Below, piece by piece: positions 1-10,852 of a DNA stretch of 64,000 nucleotides (position 1 is its first letter; every line of letters begins with the position of its first letter). The notes under the pieces are model-generated. The model was not told where the DNA came from, did no database searches, and was given only the letters and a program-made list of their open reading frames with translations. Source of the stretch: Pegoplata infirma (lineage: Eukaryota; Arthropoda; Insecta; Diptera; Anthomyiidae); the NCBI GenBank assembly GCA_963921195.1, contig OY992540.1, positions 8,297,266 through 8,361,265 on the forward strand, in the 5' to 3' direction. A program made the position numbers and the translations under genes.

Positions 1-511
1 ATGCCTCTCTAATAAGGTACAAAAGACTGAAATGGGTTGAAGATCAGCCAAGTTATTACAACTTCCCCAGGCATCTAACGTATGGCAGAACACTTGATTA
101 AGCAATATAATACGATTTTGGAAATTCATTGAAATTTTCTACTGTAATAACATTTTTTTATTCTTCAAGTTCAAATGTAATTAGATGACAAGTATTTTTC
201 GTATTGTGTTTTGCTAACATTTTTTAAAGTAGTGCTAAAAATGCCTGCATTTTCAACACCCTTTTGAAATCTGTATTTAAAAAAAAAATTATTTTTTTTG
301 TTTTAAAATTTGGAAAAACCAAAAAAATATTACACTGAAACATGAATAATGAAAAAATGTTATTACAGTAGAAAATTTCAATAAATTTAAAAAAAGGGAC
401 TCGTATTTTTTAATCAAGTGGTATGGCACACGCTAGATGCCTGGGGCAGTTGTAATAACTTGGCTGATTTTCAGCCGATTTTAGTTTTTAGTACCTTATT
501 AGAAAGGCATT
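1..511. repeat. Foldback inverted repeat, arms about 160 bp
   Basis: The first bases (ATGCCTCTCTAATAAGGTAC) return as reverse complement at 491-511 with one mismatch. Pairing continues inward to about 160 on the left and 350 on the right, around a T/A-rich loop. No coding potential is visible. The left end coincides with the window edge, so the true boundary and any TSD cannot be read. It is probably a non-autonomous foldback element. Confidence 0.8.
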
Positions 512-1240
512 TTACTCCACATCATAATTCTGTAATCACTTGAATTAAAACTTAACTTAAAATACCAAAAAATTTGCGAAAACAGAAAAAAAATCATATT
601 TTTCCTTGTAATCCGTTTTTTAAACTTCAAGGACCATGCTAAACGCTTTACCCACGTCCGATCATCCTAAATTTTTGTGGGACGTATATTTACCTCCAAA
701 AGAATATATTTAGGGTAAGTTAGGGTCAGTATCTACTAATTTTTTTTTTGGAGCTCCATATAAAATAAATCAGAGCCAAAACATAAAAGGTGCAATTTTA
801 AAAATTAAAAAAAAAATAGAAAGAATTGCGATCACATCTCGAGTTATAGCTTAAAAGTTGCGTAATTTAGAGTAGAATTTTTATAGTTTTTTACAGAAAA
901 ATCGAAGGTTTCGGACTTTTTCAAAAAGTCGATTTTAATTTTTAAACGTCAAAAAATAAGTGATAATTACTTCGAATAATTTTTTTCTAAAACTACATTT
1001 AAATACCAACAAAACGTTGTCCAACTTTTTTTAAAATATCTATATTTTTTAATGGTCAAAATTAATTGAAAATTTAAATTTTTAAATTTTTTGGAGAAAA
1101 TCGCCATTTTGTAAAATTGATTACTCAAAACCATCTTGGAATAAAAGGCTGAAAATTGGTGTCCAAGTTTCATTTAATAAGTACTGAAGCATATCCAAAA
1201 ATAAAATAAATCGAAAGGGGTCGGGTCTAAAAGTGAGTGA
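512..1240. other. Unassigned A+T-rich DNA
   Basis: No gene, tandem array or terminal repeat pair was found here. The last bases (TTGGAATGCCCCATATATA, 1243-1261) resemble the end of the 1-kb palindrome family seen at 15285-15306, so part of this stretch may be a decayed relative of that family. Short frames in it have no recognisable content. Confidence 0.4.
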
Positions 1241-1249
1241 TTTGGCTTG

Positions 1250-1897
1250 GAATGCCCCATATATAGTATTGATCCATGATAGATTCTAAGCACTGATGCC
1301 ATTTAGCGCTTTTTTTGGAATTCTCTTAGGATTTTTTGACCTTCTTAGAAGCAATTTTTTTTTAAAATACTTTTTCTTAAAAAAGGCTGTTCAAAAATGA
1401 GCCATTTATAAAAAAAGTATTTAAAAAAATATGCTTCTAAGAAGGCCAAAAGACCATAAGAGAATTTCAAAAAACGCGCTATTTGGCATCAGTGATTCTA
1501 AGACATTCTATGAATGTCCGTCTGTCAGTAGATAACACAATGCAGTTCAAAATAAAACAGCTAAACTCCTGCAGTTTGGCACAAATTTGTCTTATGTTCA
1601 TAGGTACCTTAAGTTCGTGAATGGGCAAAATCGGGCCAGGGGGAAAAAAGTTCCCCTTGAAGAACTGAACCAACCTCAAAAAATACACTTTTTAACGTGT
1701 TTTTTTGAATTTTTGTAAAAAAAAATGAAACAGTTGGTATATTTATCGCGATGGGAAGGTGCTTTCAACGTCCACACTGACCCCATCAACCCCCTCCCTC
1801 CAGAAAAAAAAAGAAACGTCCCTGACAATTTTTTTTATTTTACATTTTGGAGGGTATAAAAAATTCGGCCTAGCCGAATTTAACACTTTCACTTGAT
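1250..1897 (+). mobile_element. INE-1/DINE-1-like element, subfamily B, 5'-truncated
   Basis: The copy lacks the 5' TATACCCTC hairpin but keeps the ATGATAGATTCTAAGACATTC block, a short GTCCGTCTGTC tract (1516), a body matching 55170-55330 (TTTGGCAC, GGGCAAAATCGG, AAAAAAGTTCCCC), and the diagnostic 3' end: GGAGGGTATAAA, hairpin TTCGGCCTAGCCGAA (1864-1878), then ACTTG. It is split by a 204-bp MITE at 1291-1494. The Helentron/DINE assignment rests on the overall plan (5' hairpin, internal microsatellite, 3' hairpin) and is an inference. Confidence 0.6.
1291..1494. mobile_element. 204-bp foldback MITE with 8-bp TSD (hAT-type)
   Basis: Termini CACTGATGCCATTTAGCGC and GCGCTATTTGGCATCAGTG are inverted, with pairing for about 80 bp on each side (CTTCTTAGAAGCA against TGCTTCTAAGAAG). 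It is flanked by identical ATTCTAAG octamers at 1283-1290 and 1495-1502. Removing it restores the GATTCTAAGACATTC block of the surrounding DINE-like copy, as found intact near 55141. No coding capacity. An 8-bp TSD is characteristic of hAT elements, though the CACTG start is not the commonest hAT end. Confidence 0.85.
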
Positions 1898-2015
1898 TAT
1901 TTCTTAAATGTGTTTTTTATGGTTAAATGTTATTAATAGCAGGCGCGGATCCAGGAATTTCATTTGGGGGGGGAGATTTTTTTTTATAAAAAAAAAATTT
2001 AATGTTTGTAAGGAA

Positions 2016-2031
2016 GGGGGGGGGGGGGGGG
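2016..2031 (+). repeat. Run of 16 G
   Basis: An uninterrupted G homopolymer sits just inside the left terminus of the 1940-3749 element, with a matching shorter G/C-run arrangement near its right end (3705-3736). It is unusual in this A+T-rich window and could form quadruplex DNA or slip during replication. Confidence 0.9.
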
Positions 2032-2559
2032 TGTTGTGTAAATATTTGGTAATATTTTTAATATTGAGTTACAAATTGAAAACCAAAAAACAAAGTTTTT
2101 TTCTACAAGAATTTTTCAATTAAAAAATGCTATAGTATTTAAATCAGGCGTGGATCCAGATTTTGGATTTGGGGGAAGCTTTTCTGCTCAACATTTTTTT
2201 TACGATTTACTTCATAAATAAGGCCGTTGATAGTCATGTAAACGGTATTCACAGTTATGACTATGTCTGTCATATTCCAATTTTTATGATTGAACAGTCA
2301 TAACATCAATATTTTTCTATTCAATCCGCCAAAAAACATTAAAAAATTTTAAATTTTATTTGCCAATTTTAAGACCTGCTCTCGAGACGATTATAAAATT
2401 GACAAATAAAATCTAAAATTTTGAAATTTCTTGTATGTAGCTTTGTATAGAAAAATATTGATATAATGACTTTTCAGTCACAAAAACTGGCTTATGACAG
2501 TCATATCCACTCAAAATTGTAAATAGACCTACACAATTTTACATAAAAAGTCTTATGTT

Positions 2560-3520
2560 TCCTTCACAAAATTTCTCAGATGTAAAAACATATTTAGTAC
2601 AGAAAAATTCTTAGATTCTAAAATATTTTTCATTTATTCCATTTTTCAGATTTTTAAACCCTTTGATATAAAAATTCTCAGATCAAAGTTTTCTTATAGA
2701 AAATGTCTCAGATTTTTAAACCTTATTTTATAGAAATAATCTGAGATTCTGAGAGATTCTTCCAATATTTTTTTTTTTTTTAATTCTGATAAAATTTTCT
2801 TATAAAAAATCTCTGAAATAATTCTCGTTTTAAAGTAATTCTCAGATTCTAAGAAATTTTTCCTAAAATTTTCAGATCCTGAAACATATTTCGTAAGAGA
2901 AAATTGTCATATACTACAAAAGTATCAGTTTCTAAAACATTTTATAAAAAAATGTTGATACACTTTTCTAAAAACAAACTCTTAAATTGTAATGCATTTT
3001 TCAATAGAAAAAATTTTACTTTTTTATGCCACCTAATGTTTTCTAAAGCAGCTTCTTAGATTTTGAAATATTTTTCATATAGAAAAACTATTATTGGACA
3101 AGAGAAAAATTTGCATATTAAAATTCGCAGATTCTAAAAGATTTTTCAAACAGAGAAATTCTCATATTCTTAAAAAATTGTCCATAAAAAATTTAAGATT
3201 CGGAAATATATTTCTCCATAGAAAAACTCAGATTCTGAGATGGTTTTTTTTGTAGAAATGTCCGATTCTGTGATTTTTTTTTTAAGAAATTTTTTTTTTG
3301 GCAGATTGGAGAAACATTTTTCCAAAGGAAAACTTCTCAGCTGCTGAGGGATTTTTTCTATTGAAAAGTTATTAGACATTTTTCATAATATTTGAGGTAA
3401 TTTCTTAATAAAAACTTCTTTCATTCAGAGTCAAATAAGTATCAAAAATGTTTCTATGTAAAAAGTCTAGAATTCTGAGACATTTTTCTACAACAAATAT
3501 TTAAGATAATACTTTTTCTT
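2560..3520. repeat. Degenerate minisatellite, core AGATTCTGAGA
   Basis: Diverged units of about 35 bp alternate an AGATTCTRAGA core with TTTTTCCTATAGAAAAA-like spacers. The same unit is far better preserved at 40320-42110, inside a hAT element with a related terminus, so the array belongs to the element rather than to the host. Confidence 0.7.
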
Positions 3521-3599
3521 AGGATAGAGGCTATTTGTGCTGACGTAAATCATTTACACACACACATACCTCTCCTGAGGATTTTTTGCATCCTGGCCA

Positions 3600-3700
3600 T
3601 TTTCTCTGTTCCTTCCTTTTTTCCTTTCCCTTTCTTTTTTTCCTTTCCTTTCCTTTCTTTTTTTTCCTTTCCTTTCCTTTCTTTTTTCTTTTTTGAAATC
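3600..3700. repeat. Polypyrimidine/polypurine tract
   Basis: The + strand is almost entirely C and T (TTCCTTTCC-type units). It sits next to the right terminal G/C run of element 1940-3749, as the polypyrimidine tract 42160-42260 does in the related element 40063-42312. The Lys/Glu/Arg-rich frame on the opposite strand is a translation of this tract and not a gene. Confidence 0.8.
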
Positions 3701-4328
3701 GTTTTGGGGGGGGAGAAATCCCATTCTCCCCCCCCTGGATCCGCGCCTGTTAATAGGGATGAGATTTCCATGCAAATGCATGTTTTTTGAAGATAGCCTA
3801 AGAAAGATATCGACCAATTATCTTTCTGAATCAAGAAATTTGCGCTAAAATGGCATCGATTTGTTTTTGCATATTTTTGCATATTTTGGTGAAAATGCAT
3901 ATTTTTGCATATTTTGATTTTAAATGCATATTTTGTGCATATTTCTAAATTTTAAGTGCATATTTTTGCATATTTTGGCATATATTAGAAAAAACACAAA
4001 TTGAAATTTATATGTTTCAAAAACTGTTTAAAATTTTAAATATTTATTTTTAAAATTAGAAAATTTTTCTTTTTTATTTAAATTTTTTTTTTTTTTTGTA
4101 TTGTTTGAGTTTCTAAAAAAGCTAGCTTACATAAAGTTTTAAATGTTACTATTGAAACCCGGCATTATTTTTTACTTTTTTTAGAAGTTTTTCGCATAAA
4201 AACAAGATTTTTATTGCACAAATTTAATTTTTAGTGCATATTTTTAGGTTTTTTAATGCATATTTTAAATTTTTTTAGCGCATATTTTAAATTTTTTAGT
4301 GCATGAAAATCTCATCCCTAGTTATTAA

Positions 4329-4743
4329 CAACCATTGGCTATCAATTTATTTCTTTATAATAAAATAAAATTTAAAAATATACTAGAAAAATTTCTAACA
4401 ATTAATATTTTTCTCATTCTAACAACAAACTTTAATTAAAAACATATTGTTATTTAGTGCCCAAAAAACATTTTTCTTATGTATTTTATTTGCAAAAGAA
4501 CTATGTACATAACATTGTTTTCTTTTTTAATTTCCTTCCGTATTCTGTGTACTAAAATACAAAGAATCCTTTTATGCTTGAGTAGCCAAGTATTAAAAAA
4601 AAAACAAGCAAATGTTACCAAAATGTCACAACAGACATAAAAACAACTAAAAATGTTTAATATGGTGTTGAAGAATTGTTTTTACCCTTCATAATGCAGG
4701 TCTTGCAGGTTTCTTTTTAGTTTAATACTTAAATTAATATTTG
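4329..4743. other. Unassigned A+T-rich DNA
   Basis: I see no repeat ends, tandem structure or coding content here. Confidence 0.4.
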
Positions 4744-4960
4744 TTCGATTCTGGAAAACGATTTCCCCATTCACCTAGTTTTTAAAAATTTGATATTCTT
4801 TCGAGTTTTAAGATTTTTAAATTTGTTCTTGTAATTATTAAAGATATTAACTAGATCTTTAATTGTTACTAGAAAAAAAACTAAAATCTTAAAATTCGAA
4901 AGAATATCAAATTTTTAAAAACTGGGTGAATGGTGAAGTCGTATTTGAGAATCGAGCACT
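4744..4960. repeat. Foldback inverted repeat, about 217 bp
   Basis: The left arm begins TTCGATTCTGGAAAACG and contains CATTCACCTAGTTTTTAAAA and GATATTCTTTCGA. The right arm (4880-4960) is its imperfect reverse complement, ending GAGAATCGAGC. No TSD is clear. It is probably a small non-autonomous element. Confidence 0.7.
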
Positions 4961-4978
4961 ATATTTTTTTTTCAACAG

Positions 4979-5060
4979 AATACTGTTTTTAGGCAGGTGT
5001 CTAATTTCCAAATTGACACAGGACGCCACCTCATTTTTTAATAACACATTTTTTTAATAA
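4979..5060 (+). repeat. Decayed head of the CATCAA-array element
   Basis: TTTTTAGGCAGGTGTCTAATTT...GACACAGGACGCCACCTCA matches the conserved head of the element at 5452, 10790, 20086, 25938 and 62901, with several substitutions. No array follows. From 5061 to 5446 nothing is recognisable except A/T runs. Confidence 0.65.
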
Positions 5061-5446
5061 CACAAGTTTTTCTTTAATTTTTATGTTTAAAGTAGAGGAT
5101 TTTAGCTTTTAATTTCAATTTCGATTATAAAAATCCGATATCTACTTAAGAAGTTATAGCCCTTCAAACTACACAACCTTTTAATTTTTTTGTGATTTTT
5201 AAAAAATTAAAATCACAAATAAAATCGCGAGTTTTTTGGAATTTAATTAATCTGCAAATGGGAATATTTAAATGGCTCCATAGAGCATCTGTGTTCATAA
5301 TATAAAAAAACTCTGAAGATCCACGTTTGGTCTTTTTTGTGGTTTTGTATCGCAATTTTGACCGACATAATTTTTTTTTTTTTCATAAAAAAAAAAAAAT
5401 TTACTAAAAAATTTTTTTCGTCAAACATTTTTTTTCTTATTTTTTT

Positions 5447-6114
5447 AACATAATAATGTTTTTAGGCTGGTGTCTAATTTTAAAAAAGTTGCAGGACGCC
5501 ACCTCAGTTTGAATATATAAGCTAACGATTAACAAAAGAATTACTGTTTTTTAATTTTCTTAACACTAAAAGTTTTAGTGATTTTGGTTTGTAACTTGGA
5601 TAAAAACTCACCTCGTGGTGAATAAAAAAATATTTACCTCGTGGTGAATAAAAAAAATATTCACCAGATGGAGAATAAAACGTAATATTATTATTTTTCA
5701 TCAATATTTTATTTTCATCAACATTTTTTTTCCTCAATATTTTTTTCATCAATATTTTATCAATATTTTTTTTTTTTTCATCAATATTTCATCAATATTT
5801 TTTTTTCACCAATATTTTTTTTCTGCAATATTTTTTTTTTTCGTCAATATTTTTTTTTTTTCATCAATATATTTTTTTCATCAAGATTTTTTTTCGTTAA
5901 TATTTTTTTTTCATCAATTTTTCTTATCAATATATTTTTTCATCAATATTTTTTTTCATCAACATTTTTTTTTCATCAATATTTTTTTTCATCAATATTT
6001 TTTTTTCATCAATATTTTTTTTTTCGTAGATATTTTTTTTATCAATATTTTTTTCCATCAATATTTTTTTCATCAATATTTTTTTTATCAATATTTTTTT
6101 TCATCAATATTTTA
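5447..6114 (+). mobile_element. CATCAA-array element copy 1, left part
   Basis: The conserved head (TTTTTAGGCTGGTGTC, then GCAGGACGCCACCTCA, then ATATAAGCTAAC) is followed by short dyads CACCTCGTGGTGAATAA and CACCAGATGGAGAATAA (5609-5680), then a (TTTTTTCATCAATA)n array. The copy is broken at 6115 by a non-LTR retrotransposon. Its presumed continuation starts at 8693 with ATATAATGGGGTCCTCGACC, a block that follows the array in other copies (20940, 31643). The element class is unknown. Confidence 0.75.
5690..6113 (+). repeat. CATCAA-type minisatellite array
   Basis: About 30 units of T-rich spacer plus CATCAATA, with unit length varying around 12-17 bp through changes in T-run length. It is the internal array of the surrounding element and has no coding function. 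Confidence 0.9.
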
Positions 6115-8674
6115 AGTAGTGATTTCTCTCGATTTATATCGAGCTTTCTTAGAGACCGCTCTATACGTGTTGTTATACATGGGTTCTCATCGGATGAGTT
6201 TCATCTGAATTTAGAGGTACCGCAAGGTTCTGTTCTATCTCCTACACTTTTTCTTATTTTTCTTAACGACCTTCTGGGTCTAACTTCCAATCCTATCTAT
6301 TCTTTTGCAGATGACAGCAACATTTGTCGTTCATTTTCCTTTAATCATAGACCAAGCCTTACTGAGGTTGATGCTATGAGGCAGAACATGAATGACCTTA
6401 CGAAAATCTCCGAGTGGGGCCTTGCGAATCAGGTCGATTTTTAATGCTCGTAAAACCCAATGTTGTATGCTGACCCACAGAAGTCTTGTAGAATCAGCGT
6501 CATCTGTATCCATGGGTGGTATAGCTATTGAGGAATCAGACACTCTTGATGTTCTAGGCATGAAAATCCAATGTGATGTTCGATGGAACCAACATGTTTT
6601 TCAGGTGTCGAAAGAAGCATTCAAGTGTCTTGGTTTTTTAAAACGGTGCAAGAATTATTTCACCCCGTCTGATCTTCTCACTATTTATACCGCCTATATC
6701 CGAACGAAAATGGAATACAACTCCCATATCTGGGCAGGTGCTTCAAGGTCTATCTTAAAGCTTCTGGACCGGGTGCAAAGGAGTGCGTTGAAGCTCATCA
6801 ATGACAGTAGGGTATCCAGCTCTATTGATTCATTGGAGCATCGTCGGAATGTGGGTTGTGCGTCATTGTTCTATCGATATTACCACGGTAAGTGCTCAGC
6901 TGAGATGGGTGAACTCATCCCTTAGACGTAGGGTTACCAGATTTGAAATATGGAATAACAGTACATTTGGTCTCAAAAAACAGTACATTGCAAATAAAAA
7001 CAGTACTTTTTTAAAAGTCTTATTTTATATCAAACTACAAAAACTTAGCCCTTTTACCCTGATTTCAAACAGATGTCAGTCAAAACGAGCATAAAAGGTT
7101 GTTAACAGAACGGTGGAACATTTTGGGTAAACCGTCTCAAATTTATTCTATTTTTTTATCAGTGTTGAAAAAATTGCGATTGACTTTTTGGAGCATTTGT
7201 CTTAGTTGCCGCAATATCTTACTTGAAAAGCTTTTGTAGTCTATGCTTTCGCTTAACTAATACACCGATCTTTGTATCTAAAACATATGAAAAAATCCAT
7301 AAAACAGTGTTTTAATTAAAACACGACTTTAAAAAGCAAACGCGAAAACGGTATTATTGCACTCAAACAAGGCCGAACTAAATTTTGGGAAAATGTTTTT
7401 TTTCACAATTTAGTAAAATTTAATAAAAATTTTGAAATTTCTTTGACATAATTTGCAACCAATTAGTTCATCATATTTTCTTCTTAGAATTGATAAAGTT
7501 TTTTCTTCAGGTTTAGTAAATTTTATGCAATTTAAGGAAATTTTTTTTTTCAAAAAATGTTTCAAAAATTTCAAAAACTAAGCCAGAAAGAGCAAAAAAG
7601 TATTCATTTTCGATTCTAAAAATCTCTAAAGAATCTCCGGTCCTCTTTCAATGTATGGACTCCTCAATTTGAGTCTAAAAATTTGGGCGTTCCTCATTTC
7701 TCAGAAAATATTGCCGAAACAAAAAAAATGCCAAATACATTTTTGTAGTTCTTTTTAGTTATCCGTGTAATAGTTTTTTAGTTATCCCGTTAAGATTCTA
7801 AAGACCCTTTTGGGCCCTTAAATTCCTGTATCCTAAAAACTAAGCAAGGTAGAGCGAAAAGGGCAAGGATTTGAATCAAAATCTATGACGATCCTTAATA
7901 GACCCAATGGGACTGGGCCTAAGGTGGTCTGGGTTCCGAACCTAATGGGGTCTGCCCGCAATCGGAACTTTAAATGAGATGTACTCAATAAAATAAATTT
8001 TTTCCCATTTTCTAGTTTTTTTCTTTTTCTTATTTTTCAGAAAAATTTAGATAAAAAGAAGGAAAACATGGCAATGGAGCTAAATCATTATTGAATTTAG
8101 TTAAGTTTTCCACTTTTTAAATAATTTTTCTTTTTGAGTGTGGTATAAAATTAAATTGCATTTAGCTCCTTTTTAAAAATTGAATTAAAATTTTGTCAAA
8201 CATGAAACATTTTTTCGAAAAATGTTACATTTTGGTGATGAGTATAAAAAAACAGTACAAAGACAGTACACGCTTTAAAAAACAGTACTTTTGCGTACTG
8301 TTTTAGGTGCTGTGCATAAAACAGTACTTTTTATAAAAAACAGTACATGTACTGTTTAAAACAGTACGAATGGCAACCCTACTTAGACGCGTGTGCATAC
8401 CCGTAGTACTCGCCTTTCCAGCAACTCACATCCGTTTGTTGTCGATTGTCCAATGTATCGCACAACGCATTACAGAGAAAATTCGTTTCTCTGTCGAACT
8501 AGTCGTATGTGGAATAAACTCCCCACAGAAATCTTTCCAGTAGGCTGTAATTTAGAAAAGTTAAAATTAAATGTCCACATACACTACTCCCTCATTCTCT
8601 TCATAACCTATTTTCCTAATACCAACACAATGCATTGCATTAGTAGGGGGCATCCCCTGAGTGTTGGCTCCAAG
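6115..8674 (+). pseudogene. Non-LTR retrotransposon reverse transcriptase remnant, interrupted
   Basis: Reading starts inside the polymerase domain. A fingers/palm segment (DRSIRVVIHGFSSDEF) is followed by the VPQGSVLSPTLFLIFLNDL block (from 6217) and the catalytic FADDS box (6304-6318), where the usual Tyr is Phe. An extra T at about 6439-6442 shifts the frame. The next frame (to 6922) holds the thumb region with DVLGMKIQ, RWNQHVF and IWAGAS. An in-frame TAG follows, then a hAT element at 6929-8381. The frame resumes exactly at 8390, running through NSHPFVVD and the terminal MWNKLPTEIFP motif. This layout is typical of Jockey/CR1-type fly elements. The exact clade is not resolved. It is dead because of the frameshift, the stop, the insertion and the 5' truncation. 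Confidence 0.9.
6929..8381. mobile_element. Non-autonomous hAT element with CAGTAC subterminal repeats
   Basis: Termini TAGGGTTACC and GGCAACCCTA are inverted (one mismatch) and flanked by perfect CTTAGACG octamers (6921-6928, 8382-8389). Copies of CAGTAC or GTACTG cluster at both ends: at least three within 80 bp of the left end and about nine within the last 130 bp. Such subterminal motif clusters are known transposase-binding regions of hAT elements. The interior is non-coding and includes a segment (7565-7960) also found in an unrelated MITE at 34290-34750. Removing the element plus one octamer restores the host reverse transcriptase frame. Confidence 0.95.
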
Positions 8675-8692
8675 TAAAAAAAAAAAAAAAAT

Positions 8693-9010
8693 AAACATAA
8701 ATATAATGGGGTCCTCGACCGATATTTCAACGTGTTTTCCATGGAATGACAAATTAATATAGCCTTTTTGTTTTCTAGAAAAATTTTGTTTTGGAAAGAT
8801 CACCTATTTATACAGCAAAACATTATCGTGATTCAATGGTTTGGACAAGAGTACAAACTCCACAGAAATTTTTTTTAAACAAATCACTTTTTCACCATAT
8901 TTGATTTGGTTTATTTTCTTGGTCCGATTTTGTCCATTTAAGAAATTTACCAGCCTATCAACACAAGACATATTCGAGCCAAATTCCGTGAATGCAGATC
9001 TTTTGGTTTG
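8693..9010 (+). mobile_element. CATCAA-array element copy 1, right part
   Basis: ATATAATGGGGTCCTCGACC...CATGGAATGACAAATTAATATAGCC...TTTTGGAAAGATCACC...TTATACAGCAAAACATTATC matches 17940-18100 closely and 20940-21075 and 31643-31790 more distantly. All of these lie downstream of CATCAA arrays. This is the presumed 3' region of the element. No reading frame is shared between copies. Confidence 0.6.
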
Positions 9011-10560
9011 GATTGCAGTGTGATTTTCACAGGTGGAATCAAGTATAAGATATTCAAGCGAATATCGCTAGAATAAATTTATAGCTCTTTTAGTTGGTCT
9101 AAAGCATACTTAATGGATCTGATTTCTTACTTACCAAATTTACAGCTCTTTTGGTCTGATGGATATCGCTAGAATATCATTATCATAATAGATATCATCA
9201 TAAATCGATTACATAATCGAAATGGGTTAAAACCAAAAGCAAATAGAAATTGACATTTTCCATAACAAAACCCTCAAGGTTTTTTTAGTTTAGTGCGAGA
9301 TTTTTTTTCACGCACTTTAAACTATTATTACAATTATAATTGATTGAAAACTGTCCAATTGTACAAGAGGCGTATACTTTATCTTGTAATTGCCTTAAAA
9401 TAATAATCATACACAACGGTGTACCGTAGTTTATGATTAATAATTCGGCCAATTAGTACTTATTGAACCAATTGCAGCGAAATTAATAACGGTTATAGCC
9501 AACCTAAATAAGGTTAAGGAGCTTAATTCTTAAAAATTTACAAGTACAAAAAATATTTTTTTTTATATTTTTTTACCAAAGCAGTGTCAAAAAAAAAATC
9601 GTCAAAATACAGTGTTAAAAATTATGTTTTGACGTGTTTTATAAAATTTTATGATGACTCCTTTCTTCTTTTTTTTAAGAAATGTTATATTAATGCAATT
9701 TTTTTTTCTCTTTTGAAAACTAATTCGGCTAATCCTTTTGTGACCCTACTTTATGTTATCCACATTTTTGTATTCTACCAAACGGATTAACAAACCTTTA
9801 TATACCACTATCAGAGAAGTGATGAATACAATAGAATATAGTGAAAGAACGGCAAAACATTGCACTTCGAAATATGCAAATTCTTTAGAACATGGGTTCC
9901 CAAAATATTTTAGATGTAGTATTTATTGTCGGTAAGTGAAACACTTTTTATTGTCATGAAAAATCAAACGAAAGTATTAATGCAACTTTTTGCATATTTC
10001 TGCTGGGTTTTACGTTAAAAAAATGTTGAGAATGCCTGATTAAAAATACATAAAAATTGTATAAAATGTAAAGTTTTGTTGCCAAAAATTTGGTATTTTA
10101 AGACAAACAAAATGCATTCCTTAAACTAAAACTAAAAAAAAATCTTGATTATATTCGATATTTGCTCTATAACCACAATAATGAACATAAAATGAACTGA
10201 GTAGTCATAATAGTAAAGAAGGTTGTATTATCACTTTTCTGACAGTCAATTACGTGGTGTTTGTTTTGGCATTCAAGTGTATAAACACACATGCTTCTTT
10301 AATAAGTAAGTTTTTTTTTTTTAAATTCTGATGCAAAATGCATATAAAAAAGAGATATGTTTTCTATAGACAAAGTCAATGATTGATACTAACTGTAAGA
10401 ATTTTTTGATAAAAAAAAAATATCTCAGAATCTAAGTCATAGTATAAAAGAAAACGTCTTAAAATGTATAATATATATTTTGATAAAAAATCTTCGTGAA
10501 AATAATGAAAATTGACATAAGTTTTATGAAAAATGACTCACGTTTTCGACTGAAGACAGT
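9011..10560. other. Unassigned A+T-rich DNA
   Basis: No gene or clear element ends. The segment 10360-10480 contains a few TCTCAGAATCTAAG-type units resembling the minisatellite at 40320-42110. Reading frames of 60-68 codons at 9584 and 9753 show no motif and no supporting context. Confidence 0.4.
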
Positions 10561-10852
10561 TTTTATTTGATCAATGAAACAGGATCCATTAAAATCCCTT
10601 TCAATGGAAACTTACATAGAAGTAATTAAAATATTTGAAAAACTTGTTTGAAATGTTTTACGAAGTTTTTCATTAAATTAAAGAAAGTATTCATTGATTA
10701 AAAGTCGTATAGCAGTAAGAAGTAAGGGAAACTTGCAACTTTAAATTGAAATTAATGAAAATCTTCACAAATTTCAATTTTAACATGATAATGTTTTTAG
10801 GCTAGTGTCTAATTTTAAAAAAGTTGCAGGACGCCACCTCAGTTTGACTATA
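10560..10852 (+). mobile_element. CATCAA-array element copy 2, left part
   Basis: CCTTTCAATGGAAAC...AAAGAAAGTATTCATTGATTAAA...AGTAAGGGAAACTTGCA (10600-10740) matches 18140-18290. AACATGATAATGTTTTTAGG then begins the conserved head, ending GGACGCCACCTCAGTTTGAC. The copy is split after GACTATA by the element at 10853-12621. Confidence 0.7.

Larger units (their letters stand above)
1940..3749. mobile_element. hAT-type element with internal hairpin minisatellite, nested
   Basis: Termini CAGGCGCGGATCCAGG and CCTGGATCCGCGCCTG are perfect inverted repeats. TTAATAG is duplicated at 1933-1939 and 3750-3756, giving 7 visible bp. Next to the ends are poly-G/poly-C tracts. A second decayed terminus (CAGGCGTGGATCCAG) at 2146 suggests another copy inside or a duplicated end. 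The interior holds degenerate repeats around AGATTCTGAGA (2560-3500) related to those in 40063-42312, then a polypyrimidine tract. The reading frames in it are low-complexity artefacts. Confidence 0.85.
1937..4320. mobile_element. hAT-type MITE (TAGGGATGAGATTT family), split by another hAT element
   Basis: The right end is ...TGCATGAAAATCTCATCCCTA, followed by GTTATTAA (4321-4328). The same octamer lies at 1929-1936 before the first three bases TAG. The rest of the left end resumes at 3757 (GGATGAGATTTCCATGCA) after the nested element 1940-3749. The body is packed with GCATATTTT subterminal motifs. Sister copies at 22599 and 36290 also have perfect 8-bp TSDs. No transposase is present. Subterminal motif repetition is typical of hAT transposase binding regions. 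Confidence 0.9.
6115..8692 (+). mobile_element. 5'-truncated non-LTR retrotransposon with poly(A) tail
   Basis: The insertion begins abruptly inside a CATCAA array at 6115 and ends in a run of A (8676-8692) after GTGTTGGCTCCAAGT. Without the nested hAT element it is about 1.1 kb. A 5' truncation with an A tail is the signature of target-primed reverse transcription. No clear TSD is visible because both flanks are low-complexity. Confidence 0.88.

Noticed and set aside
3550..3900. Lys/Arg/Glu-rich 116-codon frame
   Set aside because: Arises from a polypyrimidine tract and the hAT termini, and spans two element boundaries.
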